From: CAZBUK01 sp964495085 | GTDB taxonomy: Bacteria; Bacteroidota; Ignavibacteria; T3Sed10-11 | DNA length: 33,725 nt | Assembly (NCBI GenBank): GCA_964495085.1 | Contig: CAZBUK010000039.1 | Location: 1-33,725, forward strand | Direction: 5' to 3' | Part shown: positions 17,399 to 24,251 of the stretch, piece after piece | Position numbering within the stretch: position 1 is the stretch's first letter | Layout of the letters: each line of letters begins with the position of its first letter | The notes under the pieces: model-generated | What the model saw: the letters and a program-made list of their open reading frames with translations, nothing else | Database searches by the model: none | Told to the model about the DNA's origin: nothing | Made by a program: the position numbers and the translations under genes

Positions 17399-18175
17399 CT
17401 ATCCTTTCGTGTATCCGATTTTATGCGAAATATTATACGCTTCTTTTTTGAGCGCCTCGATAAGAACGTCTATGTACTTTTTATTCCGTTTCGCATGATC
17501 GCTCTGGATTGCGGTCATGAGGGATGCTATCACTCTTCCAGAATGTTCATATATCGGTACTGCTATCGCGACCAGGTCTTCTTTGTATTCTTTATCGGCG
17601 ACGGCATATCCCTGCTTATGCACCTTCTTGAGTTTCTTTTTCAATTCGGCCGGACTCGAAATCGTCCGGGGATTATACTTCTTCAATCCCTTTTCTCTGA
17701 TGAGCTTATTTACCTCTTCATCCGGCAGATCGGAAACGATGACTTGTCCGGTCGCCGTGCAGTGGAACGGCGATCGCGTACCGAGCCGGGCGACGATACG
17801 CCATACGTCCGGTGTATCGACGCGGTCGATGATAATGATCTCTCCGTCATCAAGCACCGTCAGATATATGCTCTCCTTCGTCTCATATGCGAAATTTACC
17901 AGATATTGATGCGCAATGACTTTAAGATCGATTTTTTCAAGCGCGGCATTTCCCCATTCGATGGGCTTCAACCCGATGGTGAAAGTTTTCCTCTCGGGAT
18001 CTTCCGATACAACGGAATACTTCTGAAGCGTAAACAGTATACGGAAGAGTGTGCTCTTCGGAATCTTTGTCATCACCGTAAGTTCGGCGAGCGATATACC
18101 CCGCGGCGCCTTCGAGAGGATCTCGAGCACCTGAACCATTCGGTCGATAGCGGGTACTTTATAATCCAGTGTCAT
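17399..18175 (-). CDS. IclR family transcriptional regulator
   Basis: The 258-residue protein has the IclR layout: an N-terminal winged helix (residues ~8-65, with S-L-A-E-L-T-V-M-T-K-I-P-K-S-T-L at 28-43 as the helix-turn-helix) and a C-terminal effector-binding domain that includes H-C-T-A-T-G-Q-V-I and the K-G-Y-A-V-A-D-K-E-Y segment. IclR proteins bind as dimers or tetramers to palindromic operators and usually sense small organic acids or sugar-acid breakdown products. It lies inside the catabolic operon, third gene after the promoter at ~21.3 kb. It is the only regulator in the window, so it is the best candidate to bind the palindrome at 21254-21274. GGAG ten bases before ATG 18175 supports the start. 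Whether it represses or activates cannot be read directly. Confidence 0.94.
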   Translation of the reverse strand: MTLDYKVPAIDRMVQVLEILSKAPRGISLAELTVMTKIPKSTLFRILFTLQKYSVVSEDPERKTFTIGLKPIEWGNAALEKIDLKVIAHQYLVNFAYETKESIYLTVLDDGEIIIIDRVDTPDVWRIVARLGTRSPFHCTATGQVIVSDLPDEEVNKLIREKGLKKYNPRTISSPAELKKKLKKVHKQGYAVADKEYKEDLVAIAVPIYEHSGRVIASLMTAIQSDHAKRNKKYIDVLIEALKKEAYNISHKIGYTKG

Positions 18176-18202
18176 ATGTTAGTTTCTCCATGAAATGAGT
18201 CG

Positions 18203-19006
18203 TCAAGATTGAACGTTGGATAGGTACGATCGAACCATATTGAGATTTTCCCATGAGTTTTCAACAAGCGGCAGGACGTGGGTTTCAATCGTCACGTGCC
18301 CGACAGTCTTATCGCGAACGAGCGCCCCGATCTGACCCTCCCAATCCACCAGACCCTTCCCGACGGGCACACACCGCGAAAGCGCATGCGAATCTGTATC
18401 CTTTACATGAACATTTACGATATACGGTTTCAATGCCGAATACCCGTCCGGAAACGGAACCTCATCGGTGCCGACGGCATTGGCCGGATCCCAATTCGCT
18501 TTAAAATTGGGCGAGCCCACATCGGCAATGATCGCAGCTGTTCTTTCTCCGGTATCGCACCAGAATCCCGGCTCATTTTCGACGGCGAGAACAATATCCG
18601 ACCGGCGGGCTGCCTCTGCGGCCTTCATAAAAAGATCTACGACATCCCCACGCATCTCGGGACCTTCCTCGCCGGTTTTCTGAAACCCGAAAACAATAAC
18701 CATGGAAGTACCCAGCGAATGAGCCATTTCGAATGTCCGCGGCAGTACTTCGGAGAGTTCTTTCCGCAGTTCGCTTTTTCCGTTCAGGGGGGTTTTGAAC
18801 GTCCCCGGAGACAAGGCGGTTATTCTAACAGGATATTCTCGCATCAGATGCATCAAAACGGATACATCCTCTTTCGGAATATGAGGAACACGATTCGCTC
18901 CGATACAGCGTAATTCATAGCTTCGGATACCCCAAGAGCTCCCGATGCGAATCGCTTCCGCGGGATCGGGGCTGATTTCGTCCGTGACAAATCCGATTTC
19001 CATCAT
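18203..19006 (-). CDS. Sugar phosphate isomerase/epimerase family (xylose-isomerase-like TIM barrel)
   Basis: The 267-residue protein fits the AP-endonuclease-2-type TIM barrel. The divalent-metal ligand set is visible: Glu143 (A-V-E-N-E-P), Asp173 (N-W-D-P-A-N-A), His200 (V-H-V-K-D) and Glu241 (I-E-T-H), plus V-G-K-G-L-V-D-W at 215-222. Relatives isomerise or epimerise keto sugars or inositols, and some act on 3-keto glycosides by beta-elimination. There is no signal peptide. It sits between the symporter (15 bp) and the IclR gene (27 bp), so it probably handles an early product of the imported sugar. Two ATG codons stand in tandem at the start and I cannot choose between them. The precise reaction is not known. 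Confidence 0.92.
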   Translation of the reverse strand: MMEIGFVTDEISPDPAEAIRIGSSWGIRSYELRCIGANRVPHIPKEDVSVLMHLMREYPVRITALSPGTFKTPLNGKSELRKELSEVLPRTFEMAHSLGTSMVIVFGFQKTGEEGPEMRGDVVDLFMKAAEAARRSDIVLAVENEPGFWCDTGERTAAIIADVGSPNFKANWDPANAVGTDEVPFPDGYSALKPYIVNVHVKDTDSHALSRCVPVGKGLVDWEGQIGALVRDKTVGHVTIETHVLPLVENSWENLNMVRSYLSNVQS

Positions 19007-19021
19007 AGTCTGAGATTTGCA

Positions 19022-20959
19022 TTAATCAATGTCGAATGAATCAGCGGTCAATCCGCGCTCCCGAATCTCCGCCCGATATTTATCCAATGCTTTCCGCTCC
19101 GAGCGCCGGCCGAAGTAAAACATCGATGCGCCGAATACTGACAGGACGGTACCAAGTATCAGGAATGCGGACGTTTTTGTACCCTCAATGGGGAGTGCAT
19201 ACAAGAGAAAAATAAACCCGCCGATGAACATGGTGTTCATACCAACTAATGGAAACGTTGAAGTTTCCTTTCCACCCCGTGCATAAACCTCCTTGGCGAC
19301 ATCGACCGGGGTATAAAGTTTTCTGAAGAATTTTTCCACCTGTTCTCGATCCTGTATCGACTCGCGGGCGAACAGTCCTGCAAACACATATAAACTCGCG
19401 CCCATCAATCCGATGAGGAGCGGCAACCCTATATCGACGAGCAGCCCGTAATCGGTATGGACATTTTTCACGAGGAGCAGGTAGAGGGATACGGTAAATA
19501 CCGCTGAAATGACAACCAGTCGAGGTTTATTCGTCTTATAGAGCGTACCGAGATACCCCGAAGCAACAAATATGAGAAAGGTGACGATACCCACAAGATA
19601 GATCTGTGGACCGAAACCCCATCCGAGGAGGAACCTGGTCAGGACCCCGATATAGAGTCCCCAAATGGTAGCCGAGAACGCTCCCCACCTCGGTATCCAT
19701 TTAAATATGAGGCCGAAGGCGACCGGTATCGACGAAGGCAGATTGAAAAGCGTAAAGAACGCCATCATAATATTAAATATTCCCATTTCGCTGTGCACAA
19801 ATGCAAGCGCGAGTGCGATAACGCTCACTCCGAGAAAGACTGTAGCAAAACGACCAACTTTGAATATCTGTTGCTCGGATGCATTCGGTTTGAAGGCATC
19901 CTTATACATATCCCGCGCAATGATCGCCGATACGAGATTATACACGGAGCTCAAAGCGCTCATGGTTGCGGCAAGGAGCGCGGCAAAGAAGACTCCGATC
20001 AAACCGACCGGCAGAACTTTCAGACAAACGGCGATGAAGACCAGATCACGAGCCTGAAACTGTTCGGCGAAGAAATCGACCTGAGATAAATCCGGCCAGA
20101 GTATCCGTGCGACGAGCGGCGGAATTCCGAAGATAAACGGGAAGGTCAGGAATAGCACTCCCGCCAATCTACCCACCTTCTTTGCCGATTTTTCGTCGCG
20201 GACGCTATAAAATCTCTGAGCTCCGCCCGCAGCGACTCCTATCGTCGTCACGATGAATATTCCCACGATATAATGAATGTCGTAATGGACATTGTTATAG
20301 ACGTGATCGAAGGTCAGCGGCGGTATGTTCCTGATGAGTTCGGAAAAACCGCCGACCAAACTGATGCTGACGGGGACTACGACAATGGTAACCGACAACA
20401 GGATGACGAACTGTACAAAGTCCGTTATATTGACGGCCCAGAGACCACCCGAGAAGGTATATACCATAATGATAAGGCCGACGCCCATGATAATGATATT
20501 CACATCGATACCCAATGGGGCGGCGAGGATACGCCCGATGGCGGCGAGCTGTACGCCTCCCGATAAGATGAATACCAATGCGATAACGTAGCTGAAGAGT
20601 TGCTGCGTCGTGACATTGTATCGTGTGTTGGTATATTCGACGGGAGAAATTACACGGCTTCTGCGCCAACGTGCGGCGGTCATCTGGGATCCGATGTAGT
20701 ATGCAAACGCACCCAGTCCCAGATATATAAGCGCGAAGTACCCTGTCGCGTAAACGAATCCCGCCGCGCCGGAAAAAATCCAGGCGCTGAAATTGGTCAT
20801 ATAGAGAGATACGCCCGACGTCCACCATGGAATCTTGTTGCCGCCGGCGAAGTAATCCTTCGTATCTTTCATACGGCGAAAAAAATAAAATCCGATGCCC
20901 AGCATCAGGATGAAATACATCCCGATTACGATATAGTCTACCAGTTGCGGGGTTTTCAT
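19022..20959 (-). CDS. Sodium:solute symporter (SSS family), copy 1
   Basis: The 645-residue membrane protein has 13-15 hydrophobic segments in the SSS/SGLT pattern. Typical features are D-Y-F-A-G-G-N-K-I-P-W-W near 36-47, T-N-F-S-A-W-I-F, F-S-G-G-L-W-A-V-N-I-T-D and L-A-A-T-M-S-A-L-S-S-V-Y-N. It should carry a sugar, sugar acid or related solute inward with sodium. It is very close to the second symporter at 26630 (by eye roughly 80% identical through the core), so both probably carry related solutes. AGGA seven bases before ATG 20959 supports the start. It is the first gene after the promoter and palindrome at 21254-21309 and has a long 5' leader, so import appears to be the first regulated step of the left operon. 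Confidence 0.95.
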   Translation of the reverse strand: MKTPQLVDYIVIGMYFILMLGIGFYFFRRMKDTKDYFAGGNKIPWWTSGVSLYMTNFSAWIFSGAAGFVYATGYFALIYLGLGAFAYYIGSQMTAARWRRSRVISPVEYTNTRYNVTTQQLFSYVIALVFILSGGVQLAAIGRILAAPLGIDVNIIIMGVGLIIMVYTFSGGLWAVNITDFVQFVILLSVTIVVVPVSISLVGGFSELIRNIPPLTFDHVYNNVHYDIHYIVGIFIVTTIGVAAGGAQRFYSVRDEKSAKKVGRLAGVLFLTFPFIFGIPPLVARILWPDLSQVDFFAEQFQARDLVFIAVCLKVLPVGLIGVFFAALLAATMSALSSVYNLVSAIIARDMYKDAFKPNASEQQIFKVGRFATVFLGVSVIALALAFVHSEMGIFNIMMAFFTLFNLPSSIPVAFGLIFKWIPRWGAFSATIWGLYIGVLTRFLLGWGFGPQIYLVGIVTFLIFVASGYLGTLYKTNKPRLVVISAVFTVSLYLLLVKNVHTDYGLLVDIGLPLLIGLMGASLYVFAGLFARESIQDREQVEKFFRKLYTPVDVAKEVYARGGKETSTFPLVGMNTMFIGGFIFLLYALPIEGTKTSAFLILGTVLSVFGASMFYFGRRSERKALDKYRAEIRERGLTADSFDID

Positions 20960-21273
20960 CGTGTCATCCTGCGATAACGGAATTCGGAGACAGAGTTAAA
21001 CGGCGGCGATGACCGTTGCCGTCCGCCACCGGCGCATGCATACCGGGGCAGTTACAAGGATCGCAATGAAATGAAATCGAGCAGATGCCGAACGATACGG
21101 TGCATCGATCGCCGGACGATGAGAGAGAATGCGCTGGGGAGATCATAAATGGTATTCCGCAAAATATGTTTGGCCGCTACCCGGCGGCATGCCTACGGAT
21201 GGGCAGGCCCAAAAGGTAGCGACTCACGGCACATCTCTTTTTATTGATATTACATATTAAACGACGTTTAATA
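20960..21273 (-). other. Long 5' leader (about 315 nt) of the left operon
   Basis: This stretch lies between the predicted transcription start near 21274 and ATG 20959. I see no convincing gene in it. It can form several stems, the clearest being 21175-21221. It does not match a riboswitch class that I can recognise. A 60-codon frame at 20964-21146 ends five bases before the symporter ATG and is discussed as a weak candidate leader peptide. All other gaps in the window are under 80 bp, so a leader of this length stands out. Confidence 0.5.
21175..21221 (-). other. Stem-loop in the leader
   Basis: The arms CGCTACC (21175-21181) and GGTAGCG (21215-21221) are perfect inverted repeats enclosing 33 bases. 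The enclosed part has its own self-complementary pieces, GGCATGCC and GGGC-AG-GCCC. The stem would form about 55-100 nt into the transcript. It could affect attenuation or mRNA stability; function is inference. Confidence 0.45.
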
Positions 21274-21274
21274 T
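21254..21274. promoter_or_regulatory. Perfect 21-bp palindrome, probable operator
   Basis: Arms ATATTAAACG and CGTTTAATAT flank a single central base, and all ten pairs match. The core reads AAAC-N3-GTTT. This is the same half-site layout I recall for KdgR, a known IclR-family regulator. The site begins 7 bp downstream of the -10 box and spans about +1 to +21, a position typical of repression. The IclR protein at 17399 is the likely binder. Confidence 0.72.
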
Positions 21275-21280
21275 ATTAGA

Positions 21281-21309
21281 AATATATACAACATCAGACA
21301 CATAGTCAA
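21281..21309 (-). promoter_or_regulatory. Sigma-70-type promoter for the left operon
   Basis: On the minus strand TTGACT (21304-21309) and TATATT (21281-21286) are separated by exactly 17 bp. Both hexamers match five of six consensus bases. Transcription should start near 21274. It is the only promoter in the window that I would call with confidence, and it lies in the only long intergenic gap. Confidence 0.75.
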
Positions 21310-21332
21310 GCCGTGGATCGAGCGCCATGCAG

Positions 21333-21370
21333 CGGATCGCCGACGCGAACCGTTGCGCGAATCCGATCCG
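21333..21370 (-). terminator. Stem-loop after the lipoprotein gene, possible terminator
   Basis: Arms CGGATCG (21333-21339) and CGATCCG (21364-21370) pair perfectly. A second GC-rich stem nests inside (CGCGAAC with GTT-bulge-CGCG). It begins six bases past the stop of the 592-residue lipoprotein gene and lies just before the -35 box. It lacks a downstream T run, so it is not a textbook intrinsic terminator. It may instead protect the 3' end of the upstream transcript. Confidence 0.45.
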
Positions 21371-21375
21371 TACGG

Positions 21376-23154
21376 CTACCGACGTTCACGGATCTTCACC
21401 CGATTAAAATCCAGCTCGCGGGAAATTCCCCGGGCGCTTAGTGTAAGCTTCTTCCCCCCTACCTCTGACTGCAGGAATTTACTGTCGAAGAGTTTATAAT
21501 CCTCCAGCCGAATTCGTTCTCCGTTTAAAAATCGCTCGCCGGCGAAGGAAAATTCCATGACGTTTCCGGAAGTCGTCGTATAGATCACCCTTCCCGACGG
21601 TTCGAATTCCGTCAGATCCATTCGATTAGCACGGATTGCCGTCTGGAACTCCTCAAATGATGGATACTCATCGGCGGATGCAACCTCGAGCACCAGTCCG
21701 TTCCTTCGCTCATAACTTCGCAATCGCCAGTTGCTCTCTTCATCGATCCAATGATAGTTTTGTAGGGGGAAGTATGCGATATAGGTATTACCCCCATGGC
21801 AGAATATCCACCCGCCGGGATCGATATGTCTCTCTTTCAGGGTTTTCGGGAAAAACCCGTTTATCTGTTCATGGGTTGTTCCTTCCGGGATATCGTACAG
21901 AACAATAATGCTGTTCTTATACTGAAATGTCCCGGTATACGGAGAACTCCCGACCCACTTATCCGGATCCGGATATTTCGGACGCACGCCGCCTATCCCG
22001 TCAACGAGTATCTTGAGCGGTTCGGGAAAAAACATCCCGACCTCCCGTTCGGAGTAATACGGATGAATGGAGAAGAGCGAATTATTCGGTTCATCCGATA
22101 CGAAGGTTACATCCCACGTATGCTGCTGAATCGGCTGTGCTATTCCTCCATGGAGAGATCCGAGCGCATAGTCCTTCGTCATATAGAGATACTTGTATAC
22201 CGGAGGATTGAGCTCGGTGCCGTAACGAATAACATTCCGGACCCTTTTCCGTTCAATGTGGACATACGGTTCATCCCGATCCGTTGCTATATGATAGATC
22301 ACCTGGGGAAGTTTATATGAGCTCAGAGCTGCCAGCAACGTCTCTCCCCGGGGAACAAATCCGGTATCACCAAAAAAGAGCCAGCCAAACGATGTCATTG
22401 CCGCTCTCAACGGATCGGTTACGGTAGGTATCATATCTCTGCTGTGGGCGCCGCAGTAGTTTCCGCGCAGGTACTCGGCCGCGAAATCAGCTAATAGGTA
22501 ATCGAGCATCATACCGGCCTTTGTTCTCATCCCTGTATCTTTCGAAAATTCATACAACAGGAACATAGGCGCTAGAAACACGGACATATAATGCGGGGAA
22601 TCGAATTCTCCCTGGCCGATCGACGTGGTAATATCCATCCAGACATTCAGCCATTCCCCTGCTTCAGTGAGGTTTTCCAGGGAAGTTTTGCCGGTGAACC
22701 AGGTTTCTTCCGGATCCGACGGCCACTCCTGTGCCGCCAGATAAAGTGTTGTATAGTACATAACCCAGTGGTTTTCCGTATCTCCCCGGTATGGAGTATA
22801 GGTTCGCCAGAGCTCCCGGTAGGCGTCCCTGTATTCGGCAGGAAGATTTTTCTTTCCGTAAAGATACATACCGAGCGAGCTGTACATCCAGAACATGTCT
22901 CCGCTCGGAGCGGCGAATAATGTGTCGAGATACGTCAGCGATGCATCGATATCCGTGCCGCGTAAAAGTTTCGCAGTCAGGATCGTGTAACTACGCGAAG
23001 GCTCGGCATCAGCGTAGTATGAGATGAGACTGTGCCGGCGCGACTCATAACCTTCGAGGTATGCGGATCGGTCTGGTGAGCTGCAGGCTGCAGCTGCAAG
23101 GAGCAGCACCACAAGGATGGAATAATGCCTGGAGCGGTTTACATATAGTTTCAT
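21376..23154 (-). CDS. 592-residue lipoprotein of unknown family, possible polysaccharide-active enzyme, copy 1
   Basis: The N-terminus is a lipoprotein signal with A-A-A-A-C (Cys24). Residues ~30-290 are helical and ~300-592 beta-rich, which recalls (alpha/alpha)-toroid plus beta-sandwich polysaccharide lyases, though I cannot place it in a known family. Polar motifs shared almost unchanged with the copy at 28620 are N-H-W near 128-130, G-Q-G-E-F-D-S-P-H-Y at 180-189, R-G-N-Y-C-G-A-H-S-R-D at 230-240 and I-A-Q-P-I-Q-Q-H-T-W-D-V at 338-349. Such invariant Asn, His, Tyr, Arg and Asp residues look catalytic. A GAGG/AGGA lies before ATG 23154. It is the last gene before the promoter of the left operon. 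No function is proven. Confidence 0.85.
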   Translation of the reverse strand: MKLYVNRSRHYSILVVLLLAAAACSSPDRSAYLEGYESRRHSLISYYADAEPSRSYTILTAKLLRGTDIDASLTYLDTLFAAPSGDMFWMYSSLGMYLYGKKNLPAEYRDAYRELWRTYTPYRGDTENHWVMYYTTLYLAAQEWPSDPEETWFTGKTSLENLTEAGEWLNVWMDITTSIGQGEFDSPHYMSVFLAPMFLLYEFSKDTGMRTKAGMMLDYLLADFAAEYLRGNYCGAHSRDMIPTVTDPLRAAMTSFGWLFFGDTGFVPRGETLLAALSSYKLPQVIYHIATDRDEPYVHIERKRVRNVIRYGTELNPPVYKYLYMTKDYALGSLHGGIAQPIQQHTWDVTFVSDEPNNSLFSIHPYYSEREVGMFFPEPLKILVDGIGGVRPKYPDPDKWVGSSPYTGTFQYKNSIIVLYDIPEGTTHEQINGFFPKTLKERHIDPGGWIFCHGGNTYIAYFPLQNYHWIDEESNWRLRSYERRNGLVLEVASADEYPSFEEFQTAIRANRMDLTEFEPSGRVIYTTTSGNVMEFSFAGERFLNGERIRLEDYKLFDSKFLQSEVGGKKLTLSARGISRELDFNRVKIRERR

Positions 23155-23178
23155 AAATACATCCTCATGTTCGATGTC

Positions 23179-24186
23179 CTATTGTATGATTATTCGCCAA
23201 ACATCCGCCCGGTTTAATCCGACATGCCGCCATGTTCGTCCCCCGGTATCGCTCCGGTATAAACCACGATGGTATGCTCCCGCAAAGACAATTTCCGGCG
23301 AATCGGGATGGACGGCCAGCGATACGATGGATTCACCAGCCAGTTCACCGCGTGTCTGCGTCCAGGAATTCCCCCCGTTCGTCGAGGCCAATAATCCGGT
23401 TTTCCATCCGCCGGCATAGAGTATCGCCGGATTATCCGGATCGAGTGCAAGAGTATAAATAGGTTGTAGCGTCAGTCCTCTGTTCACCGGTTCCCAGCTA
23501 TCTCCACCGTCGCGAGACCGATATATCCCCCTGTCCTCCGTGCCGAGATACATAGTCCGATGATCTATCGGATGCTGCACGATTGTTCGCACTCCCGTCC
23601 CCTCCAGTGCATGCCGTATCCATGACGCGCCGCTGTCGACGCTTCTGTACAGTCCGTCCTCACCGCCGATAAACAACCGTTCCTTGTTCCCGGAATCTAT
23701 CAGAATTGCCGTACAATAATACTGATCCATTCCCTGTCCGATTTTACTCCATGTTCTGCCGGCATCGGGAGATTTGAAGGGTCCGTATGCAGTTGCGATG
23801 TAGACGACTTCAGGTTCGTCCGGATGCAGCGATATATCAAGCACTTCAGTGACCTGCCAATCCGTTTGTAAACGCCAGAATGCGCCGTCGTTCTCGGTCT
23901 TATGCACTCCATTGCCGGCGGCAAGATAAATCGTCTTCCCTTCATCGGTCTGGGGTACTGTAACACCGAAAGCCCGGACATTTTTCCAGCCCGAATGCTC
24001 CCAAGTCTCGCCATTATCATAGCTGCGAAAGAGGCCTGTTTCCGGGTTCGGAGCTCCGACCACATAGGTTTGATTCGTTAGAACGACTGCGTAAACAATA
24101 CGTTCTTTCTCCACACCGGCGTCTGCAGATTCGGTGATAGCAGGAATGAGCAACATCGCCAGGAGATATGGAAGCCATCGTTTCAT
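23179..24186 (-). CDS. Exported 7-bladed Asp-box beta-propeller protein, copy 1
   Basis: Seven Asp-box hairpins can be counted: SYDNGETW, TENDGAFW, SPDAGRTW, SVDSGASW, SRDGGDSW, STNGGNSW and SDTGGRTW, one per ~45 residues. That is the right number for a closed seven-blade propeller. The frame is open from GTG 24249, but the signal peptide (M-K-R-W-L-P-Y-L-L-A-M-L-L-I-P-A) starts at ATG 24186, so I take that as the start. It is a paralogue of the protein at 30408, with which it shares the phrase T-A-Y-G-P-[FY]-K-S and the closing R-A/I-A-D-V-W-R-I-[IV]-I. It lies 24 bp upstream of the lipoprotein gene. In the family such propellers bind or cleave glycans, but no catalytic set is visible. Confidence 0.88.
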   Translation of the reverse strand: MKRWLPYLLAMLLIPAITESADAGVEKERIVYAVVLTNQTYVVGAPNPETGLFRSYDNGETWEHSGWKNVRAFGVTVPQTDEGKTIYLAAGNGVHKTENDGAFWRLQTDWQVTEVLDISLHPDEPEVVYIATAYGPFKSPDAGRTWSKIGQGMDQYYCTAILIDSGNKERLFIGGEDGLYRSVDSGASWIRHALEGTGVRTIVQHPIDHRTMYLGTEDRGIYRSRDGGDSWEPVNRGLTLQPIYTLALDPDNPAILYAGGWKTGLLASTNGGNSWTQTRGELAGESIVSLAVHPDSPEIVFAGAYHRGLYRSDTGGRTWRHVGLNRADVWRIIIQ

Positions 24187-24251
24187 AGATATTCTACCGT
24201 CATTGGAAAAGGATTGGTCTGTTTTTATATTTGCCTTTAATATTACCACTT

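Larger units (their letters stand above)
19022..24249 (-). repeat. Duplicated cassette, copy 1: symporter, lipoprotein, Asp-box protein
   Basis: Three genes in the order Asp-box, lipoprotein, symporter (transcription order) match the three at 26630-31421 in order and protein sequence. The copies differ mainly in the gap between lipoprotein and symporter: 416 bp here, 19 bp there. The extra sequence here holds the promoter and palindrome. Confidence 0.8.

Noticed and set aside
17423..18193. A 256-codon open frame on the plus strand, antisense to the IclR gene
   Set aside because: The minus-strand frame has clear IclR domains. The plus-strand translation has no recognisable motif and is a shadow of codon bias.
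21160..21225. Possible ZTP or cobalamin riboswitch in the leader
   Set aside because: A CCGCC stretch and GC-rich stems looked suggestive, but the conserved blocks of either class are missing, and the downstream gene is a symporter and not a folate or corrinoid gene.
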